Origin: a virus
DNA: 64,000 nt
IMG/VR virus record: IMGVR_UViG_3300022562_001969
Location: 1-64,000 of that record
Strand: one strand, 5' to 3'
Part shown: piece after piece, positions 39,164 through 49,074 of the stretch
How positions within the stretch are numbered: position 1 is the first letter of the stretch
How the letters are laid out: the number at the start of each line of letters is the position of its first letter
Notes under the pieces: generated by a model
What the model saw: only the letters and a program-made list of their open reading frames with translations
Told to the model about the DNA's origin: nothing
Database searches by the model: none
Program-made: the position numbers and the translations under genes

Positions 39164-39259
39164 GCTAGCTTAGAACACGGATATGGGGAGGGTAACGGAT
39201 TTTCGACCTGGCTATAAGTAATCCGTTACCTTCTGCCAATCCGCTGTTCTCAAGCTAAC
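39164..39259. repeat. long imperfect inverted repeat
   Basis: The left arm (GCTAGCTTAGAACACGGAT ... GGTAACGGATT) and right arm (AATCCGTTACC ... ATCCGCTGTTCTCAAGCTAAC) pair over about 38 bases with a loop of 18. The innermost 10-11 bp pair perfectly. There is no T-run. It lies between the CRISPR region and the end of the tail operon. Confidence 0.65.
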
Positions 39260-39284
39260 CGTGCAATAGCAGCAACGCCCAAAC

Positions 39285-39415
39285 GGTCGTCCATCGTCCA
39301 TCGTCAGCCGTCTATCGTCCACCGTCCATCGTCACCCCCGGGCAGCCTTCGACAAGCTCAGGCTGCTGCGGTCGTCCATCGTCGGTCGTCCATCGTCGGT
39401 CGTCCATCGTCGCCC
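39285..39415. repeat. GACGATGGAC repeats invading the last tail gene
   Basis: Inverse CATCGTCCATCGTC units flank a GCAGCC...GGCTGC hairpin (39352-39371). The repeat provides the last 30 codons of the gene at 39312. Confidence 0.75.
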
Positions 39416-39617
39416 CCCGGGCGGCCAGCGCCGTATTAAGCGCCTTGAGTTCCGCCTCAAGATCACCTATTTTTTTTTGCAAAGCGGTTTCGTTGGCGGC
39501 CATCTTGGCCAACCGCTTCTCCAGGGTAATATTCAGGAGAAGCGCCTGGCTTAATAGTGAGCCCCAGCGTTGGCCGAGGGTATCGACCAGCTCCAAAATT
39601 TGCTGTTCGGTCATCAT
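39312..39617 (-). CDS. tail-module coiled-coil protein with repeat-derived end
   Basis: A protein of 101 residues. Residues 1-68 form a helical coiled coil (RLAKMAANETALQKKIGDLE). Residues from about 69 (TMDDRRWTTDDGRP) are translated from GACGATGGAC repeat, so the natural end was probably replaced. Start overlaps the upstream stop. Confidence 0.55.
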   Translation of the reverse strand: MMTEQQILELVDTLGQRWGSLLSQALLLNITLEKRLAKMAANETALQKKIGDLEAELKALNTALAARGATMDDRRWTTDDGRPQQPELVEGCPGVTMDGGR

Positions 39618-39880
39618 GGTCTCTCGAACAGGAATTGGTCAATGTTCGTACCGTGGCCGCCCGCTAACCAGATATTCAGTAGGTCATTGATTGATGAATA
39701 TGCGTTGTCATACTGCGTTTTATTAACCGCTCGCCCGTCAAAATCCCCGCTGACCAATGCAATATAATTATTATGAGTATGCCTGCTATACAATCCTTCT
39801 AAGTCGGTCAAAATCTTTCTAAATTCTTGTAATTTCTGACCGGTTTCTTCGATGTGACTGTTAAACGTATTTATTGCCAT
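39614..39880 (-). CDS. small tail-module protein
   Basis: A protein of 88 residues, helical (EETGQKLQEFRKILTDLEGL) with a Tyr/Asn-rich middle. It lies between the fibre and the coiled-coil protein. Unknown function. Confidence 0.5.
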   Translation of the reverse strand: MAINTFNSHIEETGQKLQEFRKILTDLEGLYSRHTHNNYIALVSGDFDGRAVNKTQYDNAYSSINDLLNIWLAGGHGTNIDQFLFERP

Positions 39881-39884
39881 ATTA

Positions 39885-41567
39885 TTATCCTAAAATTCCC
39901 GCTGTCTGAAAATCGTTAATGAGTGTTCCCAGCACGTCGGCTATTTCGGCCAATGTCGTACTATCCGCGTCGAATGACCTGTCCGTGGTGACATTGGTCG
40001 GCGTGTAGGTTTGCAAGCCGCCGTCTTTGGCAATGATAACCGTATTGCCGGAGCTAAAAACTACTTTTTGCTGAGTGGTTCCCCCCCCATCATCCTCAGC
40101 GTATAGACGAGTGGTGTTTGCCCCGCCTGCGCCCGGCGCAGTCATCTCTGTAAATTCAATATCTCCCGCCCCCAGGTCGATTTTGGCTGATGGTGAGGCT
40201 ACGCCAACGCCAATATTAGCGGCGGCGGTAATGACCAACCTGTTACCACTGCCCCCTACCGTAAACCGCATCTCATCAGCCGAGTGGTTGTAGACAAACT
40301 GACCAACATTGGCGCTACTGGCGTCGCCAAAATCTATAATGGAGTTTGCCGCCGCGCCCCCTATCAGGGTTAGGCGGACATTGTCTGTAGTATTGACGTT
40401 GTTTTGGACAAAAATCCCGTTACCCGTTGGGATGGAGGGCAACGAGCCGGCTCCGCCAGTAACGTGCAATTTGTATTGCGGGCTGCTTTCACTGATGCCG
40501 ACATTGCCACCCGGCAACACCCGTAATCTTTCGACATTGCCGCCGCTATTATTGGGACTGGTTTTAATGAAAAATGACATCGGCACGGTATTGGCGGCCA
40601 CACTGCCCTCTATCTCGGCCCCAAACTGGGCGGCCAGATTATAATCGGTGCCGTCGTGGGCCTCAAAATTGAACAGCCCTACAGTGTCTCCAGCCTGAAC
40701 TGCCGCCCCCCCGGCTCTGGCTCGCAAAAATGCGGCCTGGCTGCCACGCCCGGCCGTATCCGATTGTCGCGACAACACGATAGCGCGGACGTTGGCCACG
40801 TCCGCATCCTGCACGGACAGTTGCGCCTGAGTGACCGTACCTTGAAACGTATATTGCGTATCGGCCGACCTGATACTAACAGCCTCATTAGTCACATCGA
40901 CATTAAACACCGGCGCGCCGCCATCAGCGTCCAATACCTGGAAAAAGTCCGTACTATCAGTCGTTGGTTGTAGCTTTATCTGGCCGGTAGAGGTAGGTTT
41001 AATGGTTAAGTCGTGGCTGGCGTCTACCGCCAGCGTGGCGTAGACCGAATTATCCGTATGGGTGAGCCGTAGTTGCGGGCCGGCGTTATTGAGGATGTCC
41101 ACCTGATTGCGAGGCGTGGCCACGCCAACGCCGAAAAAGCCGTCACTGCCCCGCAAAAACATATCGCCATTGAAATTGATGTCCACATCCCCTGAGCCGG
41201 GGCCAAGGGTAATCAAATCCTGGGTGGTCTCTGTCAATTTCAGCATCGACAGGCCGCCAGCGGTAAACTCTATCTCATCGTCAGCGAAACAAATTTTGGT
41301 GTCCGGGTCGCCAGTGTGAATGATGCAATCGGCCAGGGTCAGATTACCCACCCCACTCAGATCGCCGGTGATAATCAGGTTTCCGGCCAGGGTGACATCG
41401 CCGTTATTGTCAACGCTCACAGCCGGATCAACCGTCCCATCCGGCGAGACCATGACGCTATGAGGCGGCGCTTCCAGAGTTTTCAATTGGTTCAGATCGG
41501 TAATTAGCCGGATCATCCCCTGATTGCTTTGCTGGCCAATCACCTCGTTGAAATTTGGATCAGGCAT
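39885..41567 (-). CDS. phage tail fibre / tip-associated protein
   Basis: A protein of 560 residues. It contains serial beta-rich repeats of the fibre type (GNLIITGDLSGVGNLTLA, FFGVGVATPRNQVDI, NIGVGVASPSAKIDL) and ends in a small helical domain. The VGV.TP motif repeats every 100-130 residues as in trimeric side-fibre proteins. Adsorption structure is the likely role. Its ATG is followed upstream by the Gp37-like gene with a one-base overlap. Confidence 0.65.
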   Translation of the reverse strand: MPDPNFNEVIGQQSNQGMIRLITDLNQLKTLEAPPHSVMVSPDGTVDPAVSVDNNGDVTLAGNLIITGDLSGVGNLTLADCIIHTGDPDTKICFADDEIEFTAGGLSMLKLTETTQDLITLGPGSGDVDINFNGDMFLRGSDGFFGVGVATPRNQVDILNNAGPQLRLTHTDNSVYATLAVDASHDLTIKPTSTGQIKLQPTTDSTDFFQVLDADGGAPVFNVDVTNEAVSIRSADTQYTFQGTVTQAQLSVQDADVANVRAIVLSRQSDTAGRGSQAAFLRARAGGAAVQAGDTVGLFNFEAHDGTDYNLAAQFGAEIEGSVAANTVPMSFFIKTSPNNSGGNVERLRVLPGGNVGISESSPQYKLHVTGGAGSLPSIPTGNGIFVQNNVNTTDNVRLTLIGGAAANSIIDFGDASSANVGQFVYNHSADEMRFTVGGSGNRLVITAAANIGVGVASPSAKIDLGAGDIEFTEMTAPGAGGANTTRLYAEDDGGGTTQQKVVFSSGNTVIIAKDGGLQTYTPTNVTTDRSFDADSTTLAEIADVLGTLINDFQTAGILG

Positions 41568-42727
41568 TATATATCCTCAAACTCCATCCGGATTTCATCC
41601 ACCTCCTCGCCATCCGGGTTGACGCTGGTGGAGATGCTGCGCAATTGTTTGTTCACCCGCACCCCGGAGCGATTGGACTGCGCAGTCACAAAATCGGCCA
41701 GAAAATAATCCCGGTATAACACCTGCGCCCCCCGGCGCGGGTTGAAGTTGAATTGCTCTTTGGAGACCAGCTCCTTCAGCTTGGCCTTGGCCGACCCTAC
41801 CAGGTCGGCCGCCGTGTCACTCTGCACCGAGTTGACCACGCTCTCACGCTGGGCGATACCCGACACCGCCAGGCTGTCCGTGTCGGTGGCCACCTCTACC
41901 CGGCGATCAGAGCCATAGCCCTGCCCCAGGGCGACCACCACATTGGCTTCGTTGTAGCGGCTGCGGCTGAGGCGCTCCGACTGAATGTTGCCCAATTGCG
42001 CGCTGAAAATGAGAGGGGCGTTGCCGGCGGCGTTTAGACCACCGCTGCCAATGTGCAGCCCCTCGGTGGTCCGGTCAATGCCCAATTGACCGACCTCAAA
42101 TTGAAACTGAAACCCACCCAGATAAGTCACCCGGAAATCGACCTTGTCGGTGATGGCGGCGTTATTCTCGCGGGTGAAATCGCTAATCTCGCGGATGGTG
42201 GCCATTAAATTCTTTCTGGCCTTGGAGCCGGACCAGGTTCCCCCCAGGATCGGATCCGCCGCCAGAGTGACCAAATTCTGGGCCGGATAGTCGCGGCTGG
42301 CCGTCCCACCGGCCCCCACGTTTTCATACACGTATGAGAGCATGACGCTGGAAGCGGCCCCGCTTTTGTTGGCCTGGGCGCTGTCGGTCGGATATAAAAT
42401 CCAGGTTTTTTCTAATAGCTCCTCCATCGCCGGGCCGTAGGAAGTGTAAATCTGCTGGCCGTTTGGCGAGAGTGAATCGCTAAAAGTTTTGTGGATACCG
42501 TTGAAGATGTTGAGCCAGTCAATGCCAAAGGTGTTATCCTGAAACCAAATCCGGACAATGGAGTCGTCCTGAATTTCGCCAATGCGACTATCAAACCCGG
42601 ATAAGGTGAGCTGGTATTCCCCCTTGGCCGAGATACGTTGGGTGAAAGAGAGCGAGCGGAAATCCTCAAAAATGGCCACAGTGGAGCCGGCCGAGTTTTC
42701 AATATCCACCCGATAAAGAACCGGCAT
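41567..42727 (-). CDS. Siphovirus Gp37-like tail protein
   Basis: A protein of 386 residues. The start (YRVDIENSAGSTVAIFEDF followed by FTQRISAKGEYQLTLSG) and the layout ending in a GEEVDEIRMEFEDI strand are like the ReqiPepy6 Gp37-type proteins of siphoviruses that sit at the tail tip (Tal/hub position). Follows the tandem paralogues in the operon. Confidence 0.65.
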   Translation of the reverse strand: MPVLYRVDIENSAGSTVAIFEDFRSLSFTQRISAKGEYQLTLSGFDSRIGEIQDDSIVRIWFQDNTFGIDWLNIFNGIHKTFSDSLSPNGQQIYTSYGPAMEELLEKTWILYPTDSAQANKSGAASSVMLSYVYENVGAGGTASRDYPAQNLVTLAADPILGGTWSGSKARKNLMATIREISDFTRENNAAITDKVDFRVTYLGGFQFQFEVGQLGIDRTTEGLHIGSGGLNAAGNAPLIFSAQLGNIQSERLSRSRYNEANVVVALGQGYGSDRRVEVATDTDSLAVSGIAQRESVVNSVQSDTAADLVGSAKAKLKELVSKEQFNFNPRRGAQVLYRDYFLADFVTAQSNRSGVRVNKQLRSISTSVNPDGEEVDEIRMEFEDI

Positions 42728-43725
42728 TAGATCAGCCCCATCAATGTTATACTCGACCCATCGGCGAAATTCCCGGCCGCCACTGCAATATCAATTCGAG
42801 TAATAGCGCCTGTGTTCCGCCACCAGGCCGCCCCCTGGGTAATTTCAAAAGCGGCGCCGTCCCCGAAGAAAGTATTTTTGGAAAGGGCGTTTTTATACCC
42901 GGTGGTTAATCTGTAAAACGGTATCAGAATTTCAAAGCTGTCATAATAATCAGTGGTCCCATTGGCCGCAGTTGTTTTCATATTGCCAATGGACGTGTCG
43001 GCTGCCGCATCGGTCTCGCTCAGTGTGCCGGCTGAGTTAGCTGTGTGCGCAATCCAGTCGTAATTAGCCCCCCCGTCACTGTTGAAGGTCATTTGTAGAG
43101 CGACAGATGCAGCCGCAGTGGTGCCTCTGATACGACCTTTCAACAACAGGTGGGAGAAAAGAGGGGCAATACTTGAAAAAGTGGCCGTGGCGGAGCCACC
43201 GGCGCTGGTAAATACGCCCAGTTTGACCGCCGTCCCTGAAGGGGTGGCCAACACCCGGGCGTCCGAAATGGAAGAGAAATTACCAGCCCCATCCAGGACG
43301 ACATCTACAATGGGCACTTCCCAGGTGGCGGCGGTCTGGGTCAAAACAGCCTTAGAGCTGACTGCGCCGCCTATCCGGGCCAGCCTGACTGTCTGAGAGG
43401 CCGCCACACGCTGCAAAACAATGATATCGGTGGCGTTGATGTTGCCGGGGCTGGCGTTAATATCAAAATCGACATTGGCGTCATTGGTATAAACCCAACC
43501 CTCGACAATGCCCACCCCGCTGGCGATACGGACGGTGGAACCGGCTGGGTTCGTCGGTTCTAACAGACCAGAGTAAGGGGATTGGGTCCAGTAGATCACC
43601 CCGGCCGTGTCAGGGGTGATATTGCTTAAAAATTTGTTTGTGTCCTCCACAATAGCCAGGCTGTAAGAGGAGGCGCCCCCGTCTCCGGCGACTGTGCAAC
43701 TCCATGGAAATGAAAATTCTGTCAT
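42727..43725 (-). CDS. tail-module structural protein, tandem paralogue A
   Basis: A protein of 332 residues from ATG 43725 (TAATG overlap). It begins FSFPWSCTVAGDGGASSYSL and is clearly homologous to the next gene; shared stretches include YTNDANVDFDIN and LTQTAATWEVP. Beta-rich with Ala/Thr/Ser, as baseplate or fibre proteins are. A longer frame to 43827 lies within the paralogue and is not used. Confidence 0.65.
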   Translation of the reverse strand: MTEFSFPWSCTVAGDGGASSYSLAIVEDTNKFLSNITPDTAGVIYWTQSPYSGLLEPTNPAGSTVRIASGVGIVEGWVYTNDANVDFDINASPGNINATDIIVLQRVAASQTVRLARIGGAVSSKAVLTQTAATWEVPIVDVVLDGAGNFSSISDARVLATPSGTAVKLGVFTSAGGSATATFSSIAPLFSHLLLKGRIRGTTAAASVALQMTFNSDGGANYDWIAHTANSAGTLSETDAAADTSIGNMKTTAANGTTDYYDSFEILIPFYRLTTGYKNALSKNTFFGDGAAFEITQGAAWWRNTGAITRIDIAVAAGNFADGSSITLMGLI

Positions 43726-44699
43726 TATACTACTCCATATAGCGTCATCGCAGTGCCGGCTCCGCCACCAGCCGCCACAACTACTCTTAAGGAATTTATG
43801 GGAGAGGCGGAACGAAAAAACCAGCATCCACTCCGGCTAATCTTGAAATCTGCCACACTCTGGAAAAATGCGCTGCGGGTCAGAAAACTTTTGGCGGGGG
43901 CATTGGTAGCGTAGTCAGGCATAAGGATTTCAAAAACGCTAAAATAGTTGGCCGTGCTGTTGGTCTCAACCGCTGTATAACTGGCGCCTCCCCCCGTGCC
44001 GTTCGTCTCGGACTGAGTACCGCTTGCGTCGGCCGAATGAATTATTTGAGAGCCAATCGGTACACTGGTGTTAACTTGCAGGCTGATGAATGAGGAAACA
44101 GTGGCGTTGCCACGCCCAATCAGTTTTAATGCAGAGAAAACGGGGGGGATATTATCGAACCGGTTATCCAGCGTGTCGAATATTTCCGCTATTTTTATTA
44201 TTGTCCCGGACGATACGGCCAAAGCTCTGACATCGGTTATTGAGACTAACTTCCCCGTTCCATCCAGGGACAATTCCACCAGGGGCACTTCCCAGGTGGC
44301 GGCGGTTTGGGTCAGCGTGGCTTTGGCGTTTGCTTCCCCCCGCAGTCGCACTAATCGCACGGTCTGATTAATCAAAGAGCGGCGTAAAACAATGATATCA
44401 GTGGCGCTGGCGTTGCCGGGGTTGCCGTTAATATCAAAATCGACATTGGCGTCATTGGTATACAGCCACCCCTCTACAAAGCCCACCCCACTGGCGATAC
44501 GGACGGTATTGACACCATCTGGCAAACTCGGTCCTAATAAATTTTCGTAGGGTGATGTTGTCCAATAAACGACCCCATTTTCGGTGGGATTGAAATTACA
44601 CAACAAGCGATTGGTCGCGGTCACCATACTCAAGCTGAGCGAATTCGGGCCACCGTCGCCGGTGGCCGTACAACTCCAGGGAAAGGAAAATTGGGTCAT
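43725..44699 (-). CDS. tail-module structural protein, tandem paralogue B
   Basis: A protein of 324 residues, homologous over its length to paralogue A (about half identical by eye, higher in the first 180 residues). It follows the Dit-like gene. The pair probably arose by duplication and may form two different parts of the tail tip. Confidence 0.65.
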   Translation of the reverse strand: MTQFSFPWSCTATGDGGPNSLSLSMVTATNRLLCNFNPTENGVVYWTTSPYENLLGPSLPDGVNTVRIASGVGFVEGWLYTNDANVDFDINGNPGNASATDIIVLRRSLINQTVRLVRLRGEANAKATLTQTAATWEVPLVELSLDGTGKLVSITDVRALAVSSGTIIKIAEIFDTLDNRFDNIPPVFSALKLIGRGNATVSSFISLQVNTSVPIGSQIIHSADASGTQSETNGTGGGASYTAVETNSTANYFSVFEILMPDYATNAPAKSFLTRSAFFQSVADFKISRSGCWFFRSASPINSLRVVVAAGGGAGTAMTLYGVV

Positions 44700-44708
44700 C
44701 GGTCTACC

Positions 44709-45650
44709 TCAACAGGGCGCAAAGGCCGAAATATGGCGCACATAATAGGTAAAGGTCACCTGCGAGACGCCCTCCTCTACCGCCGCGCCCACGACGGTGA
44801 TGGAGTTGTCGCCGCTGGCGGTCAAATCCCCCACGGTGGCCAGGGCAAAGGTCGCCAGGTCGGAATCGCTGGAAACTGTGCCAATCAGGTTAACCCCCAG
44901 GTCGTTGAGGACGGTGACCGTATTGGGCAGGATGGTGATGGTCACCGTCTCGCCACTGGCCACAATGTAATCCAGTTGAATACTCTGGCCGGTGGTGTTG
45001 TTGATGATTTCCGGCGAGGTCATGGGGCCGGTAATGACGATGGTGATCTGATCACCTTCCCAGGTGCCCGGGTAATTGATGGTCGTGGTGGTGGCGATAT
45101 AGTCATTGGCCAGGCAGGTGTCCAGACAGGTGTCCAGACAGGCCCCGGTGATGGTTGAGGTAAACGTTTCGGTCAGGGCCGTGGGCAGCCGCCAAATGGG
45201 GTCCTCGCAAAAAAAGCGCACCGATTCGCGCAAATCGGCCGTGGACAGGCTGCTCTCCCCATCCCAATTGCCGGCCGGCCCTTCCAGGATTCTGGCCCCG
45301 ATCTCAATCTCGACATTATCGGGCCGGATAAAGAGCAATGTCCCGGCGGCGACCACACTGGACCGGTTGGGCCGTAAGGCGTTAATCATCTCGGCCTCAT
45401 TGCACCAAAAATCATCCCGCAGGCAACCCCGCTCGTAGAGTTGCAGATTGATAATCCGGGCGTCCAGCCGGAAATCGCGCACCGTGACCCCGTTCTGGAA
45501 GGGCCCGCGATCTTGCAGATAGGTAATCGGCGGCATCCCGGCCGCTTGCCAGGACATCAGCGCCCGCCGGCCGCCAAAAAGGGGATATTGCACCCCGTCC
45601 GGCGTGATATAGTAGGCGAATTCAATTAGCTGATAATTTCGATTAAACAT
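44709..45650 (-). CDS. Dit-like distal tail protein
   Basis: A protein of 313 residues directly after the tape measure gene, the usual place for Dit. The first 150 residues (DGVQYPLFGGRRALMSWQ, DFRLDARIINLQLYERG, FFCEDPIWRL) fit the phage-tail (Dit N-terminal) family. A CLDTCLDTCL Cys repeat at residue 170 separates an extra Ig-like C-terminal domain. Confidence 0.7.
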   Translation of the reverse strand: MFNRNYQLIEFAYYITPDGVQYPLFGGRRALMSWQAAGMPPITYLQDRGPFQNGVTVRDFRLDARIINLQLYERGCLRDDFWCNEAEMINALRPNRSSVVAAGTLLFIRPDNVEIEIGARILEGPAGNWDGESSLSTADLRESVRFFCEDPIWRLPTALTETFTSTITGACLDTCLDTCLANDYIATTTTINYPGTWEGDQITIVITGPMTSPEIINNTTGQSIQLDYIVASGETVTITILPNTVTVLNDLGVNLIGTVSSDSDLATFALATVGDLTASGDNSITVVGAAVEEGVSQVTFTYYVRHISAFAPC

Positions 45651-45656
45651 AGCCTT

Positions 45657-48600
45657 TTATGGCGCGCTGGCCAAAATATAGGATAACTGGGATTGATCCG
45701 CAATCGGCGTCCCGCTATTATTGGTATAGTTAACCGTGGTGTTATTGGTGGTGTTATTTTGCGAGAGCGCGCTGTTAGTGATTTGCTGGGCCGACGCCGG
45801 TTGCTCATAAACGCCCGCCTCCACCTGGGCCACAATCTGGTCAAAGGTCAGGCCGCTCGAAAAGGCGGTCGAGGGCACAATCCGGGCCAACTCGCGCACC
45901 TGATCCAATATCTGGCTGAAGGTCATCCCGCTATCCAGCCCGCCCAGGCTTAAAAATCGTTGTTCAGCGACTTTTTGCATATCGCCCGCGGATAAAGGCG
46001 GCGGCGGCGCGGGGGGTGGGGGCGGTGGCGGCGGTGGGGGGGGCGGTGGCGGGGGCGGCAAGGCCGGGGTGGACCGCTGAGACATCATCTGGATGAACCT
46101 ATCCCATTCGCTCATCTCCGGGCCCTGCACATCCAACTTTATCGGAGGCGGCGAGGTGATCACCAAATCCTTATTGATCTGGGAGACCGTATTTTTGAGC
46201 GCCCCTCGTTGGCTCTCAATGCCCCCGACCAGGCCGGTCATGATATCGGTGCCGATGCCGGCAAAGACGGTACTGGGCGATCTGATGCCCAGTACGGCTT
46301 TAGCCTGGCTAATGGCCCGGCTGACCACATCGCCCAGGGCGTTTACGATCTGGGAGGCGTTGGTCACAATGCCCGATAATAGCCCCTGCATCAGGCTGGC
46401 CGCAACGGTCACGAATTGAGGGACGCTGCTTTGTAGCAGGCCAATGGCCTCCCGGACCAGGGTGGCAATGCCCACCAAGAAATTAGCTACAAACCGTTTC
46501 CCGGCCTCGATGATGGCCGTAAACATATCCGGGATGATCGAGCCGCCGATCAGGGCGTCGGACAGAGAGGTGAAGTAGTCAATGACGCCGGTGACCAGGC
46601 CGCTAATCAGGGAGTAGATAGTTTGCACGAAGCCGGTCACCAGACCGACGACGCCACTGATTAAGCCCCCGACGATATTTTTTAGCCCCTGGCCCATCTG
46701 CGTCCAGGCCGCCTGCACCTGCTCGCTATTGCCTTGGAATAGGCCGACAACCAACTGCACAAAGCCGGTTATAAATTGCACGACGCCGGTCAAGGCGGTA
46801 GTGATCCCGGTGGCCACCTTTATGAAGGTGTCAATCAGGGGGCCAATGGCCTGCGAGATACCGGTCACCATCCCCACCGCCACCCCGACCGCAGCCAACA
46901 TTGCCGCCCCGATGACCGTCAAGACAACGGTGATGGCCGGCTGTAACGCCTGCCACAATTGGCCCAGTTGAGCCAGGAGTGGCCCAAAACGGCCCAGGGC
47001 GGCTGAGGCGTTTTCAACGAAAGTGGCGATAACCGGCCCAATTAAAGAGATAGCCACCCCAATGACAGTGGAGATCAGAGACCATGCGGTGGCGATGACG
47101 CGCTGAACATTTTCCCAGGTGTCCCGGATTGTCTGGCGAATACCCTCGCTATTTTTCTCCAAAAAGGCCAGCATATTGGCCAGCCCATCCCGGATGGCGA
47201 CCACTATCCGGCCCAGGCTGAGGAAGATCGTATCCGAGATATTGCTCATAGAATTACTGGCGTCGCGGTCACTTTTTCCCCAGAATGTGCGCCAGATACC
47301 GCCAATCGTCTCCAACGCTCCACTAAAAATTTCCTGAATAATCGGGAAGGCAGCCCCTAAAATATCCTGCACCAGGCCAAACGCCTCTTTTACCACCCCC
47401 CCATATTCCGCCCAGAATGAGGCCCAGAAGATTTTTAAGGCGTCAAATGTTTCGGTTATGAAGCCACTGATAAAGCTGATGGCCGTCTGGGTCTTTTCCT
47501 GGATGCCGCCCCAATTGTTGCTCCAGACCACCCCCAGGGCCACCACCGCGCCGGCCACCAGGCCAATCGGCGAGAGCAACAGCCCAATCGCGCTCACCAG
47601 GGCTGTAATGCCAAGGTAAATAGCGCCGCCGGCCAAAATGCCCCCGATAGCGATCAAAACCCCCTTGAGCGCCTCCGCATGGTCAGAGACAAAGTCGCCA
47701 ATCGTCATCCCCAGGTTGATAACGCCGGCGGCAAAGTTTTTGATCCGGGTTAACTCCGGCCCTTCTACCCCAAAGGCGGCCAGCCCGGCGATAAAGGAAT
47801 CTAGTAGCCCTTGTCCCCCTAGCAAACTGCCGATGAAGGTAGTCAGACCCTCGCCGGCCCGTTTGAAGAAATCTACAAATGGCTCCGCGTTATTGGCCAC
47901 AAAATCAGTGATAGCCCGGACAACGGCCGTCAGAGCGGGCAGCAAGGCCGTCCCCAGTTGGAGCTGGATGTCCTCAACCACCCCGCCCAAAATGTCCATT
48001 GCCCCGGCGAAGTTGTCAACCCGGGTCGCCGCCGCTTCCTGGGCCTGTCCAGAGGCGTTGACCGTGGTGGAAAGGGCCTCAAATTCAGAGCGAGTCAGGC
48101 CGGCCAGGGCCAGCACTGTCCGGGCAGCGTCCGCTCCCCCCAGGGCGGTGGCGGTCTGAGCTTGCTGGGCCTCTGTCATCCCACTAAAGGCCCCGTGTAA
48201 TTGGTCCACCACCTCGGCCATTGACCGCATTTGGCCAGATTCGTCGAAAAGGGTGATACCCAATTCGTCCAATGTCTCCTGCAGCTTGTCGGTCGGAGCG
48301 GCCAATCGTTGCAAAAAAGTCTTGAAACTGGTGCCGGCGTCGGCCCCGCTACTGAATGAAGAGGCTGAAGCGGCCAGGACGGTATTCAGGTCGCCAAAGC
48401 TGACCCCCATCCCGGCGGCGATCCCCCCGGCGTTGGCCAGAGCCAACCCGTAGTCATTAATATCGAATTTAGAGGCCGTGGTCACCCCGGTGATGCCATC
48501 AATGGCGGTTGACATATCGTTGGCTTCAATGTGAAACAGGGCCATCGCGTCGGTGGCAATATCGGCCGCTCTGGAAAAATCGGCTCCGGTCGCGTTCGAC

Positions 48601-49064
48601 AGAGCCACGGTAGCCCGGGCCGCGCCGGAGACAATATCCTCTACCTGTAAACCGTTTTTCGCCAGCATCTCAATAGCCTGGGCCGCCTCCAATGAAGAAA
48701 CCTTCAGATTGGGATCCATCCCCAGGTCAGACACCAGCTTCTTTAGCTGGCTCATCTCATCATCGCTGGCCCCCAGGACGGCGTTAACGCCATCCATCTG
48801 GACTTCCAGATCGGCGGCCATTGAGACGCTATTGGAGAGGAAACCGCCGGCAGCCTGAGTGACCGAGGTGAAACCCCTGGCCAGGAGAGACAGGCCCCCC
48901 GTGGCCAGGTTGCCCAGGACCGTACCGAAGGCGACCGAGCCGGCCCCGGCCCCTTTGACGGTCTTTTCAAACCCATCAACGGAGCCGGAGGCTTTATTCA
49001 TCCCTTGGATAAAGCCGCCCTCGTTCTCCAGTATCAACCTTGCCCCAACCGGTTTTAAGGCCAT
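45657..49064 (-). CDS. tail tape measure protein
   Basis: A protein of 1135 residues. FEKTVKGAGAGSVAFGTVLG near the start, then the TP901-type core (ALSNATGADFSRAADIATDA, SFGDLNTVLAASASSFSSGA), several hydrophobic segments in the middle and a polyproline stretch at about residue 1000. Tape measure length sets tail length: 1135 residues would give a tail of about 160-170 nm using 1.5 Angstrom per residue. The region codes for no lytic domain that I can see. Confidence 0.9.
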   Translation of the reverse strand: MALKPVGARLILENEGGFIQGMNKASGSVDGFEKTVKGAGAGSVAFGTVLGNLATGGLSLLARGFTSVTQAAGGFLSNSVSMAADLEVQMDGVNAVLGASDDEMSQLKKLVSDLGMDPNLKVSSLEAAQAIEMLAKNGLQVEDIVSGAARATVALSNATGADFSRAADIATDAMALFHIEANDMSTAIDGITGVTTASKFDINDYGLALANAGGIAAGMGVSFGDLNTVLAASASSFSSGADAGTSFKTFLQRLAAPTDKLQETLDELGITLFDESGQMRSMAEVVDQLHGAFSGMTEAQQAQTATALGGADAARTVLALAGLTRSEFEALSTTVNASGQAQEAAATRVDNFAGAMDILGGVVEDIQLQLGTALLPALTAVVRAITDFVANNAEPFVDFFKRAGEGLTTFIGSLLGGQGLLDSFIAGLAAFGVEGPELTRIKNFAAGVINLGMTIGDFVSDHAEALKGVLIAIGGILAGGAIYLGITALVSAIGLLLSPIGLVAGAVVALGVVWSNNWGGIQEKTQTAISFISGFITETFDALKIFWASFWAEYGGVVKEAFGLVQDILGAAFPIIQEIFSGALETIGGIWRTFWGKSDRDASNSMSNISDTIFLSLGRIVVAIRDGLANMLAFLEKNSEGIRQTIRDTWENVQRVIATAWSLISTVIGVAISLIGPVIATFVENASAALGRFGPLLAQLGQLWQALQPAITVVLTVIGAAMLAAVGVAVGMVTGISQAIGPLIDTFIKVATGITTALTGVVQFITGFVQLVVGLFQGNSEQVQAAWTQMGQGLKNIVGGLISGVVGLVTGFVQTIYSLISGLVTGVIDYFTSLSDALIGGSIIPDMFTAIIEAGKRFVANFLVGIATLVREAIGLLQSSVPQFVTVAASLMQGLLSGIVTNASQIVNALGDVVSRAISQAKAVLGIRSPSTVFAGIGTDIMTGLVGGIESQRGALKNTVSQINKDLVITSPPPIKLDVQGPEMSEWDRFIQMMSQRSTPALPPPPPPPPPPPPPPPPAPPPPLSAGDMQKVAEQRFLSLGGLDSGMTFSQILDQVRELARIVPSTAFSSGLTFDQIVAQVEAGVYEQPASAQQITNSALSQNNTTNNTTVNYTNNSGTPIADQSQLSYILASAP

Positions 49065-49074
49065 TTAAACAGCG

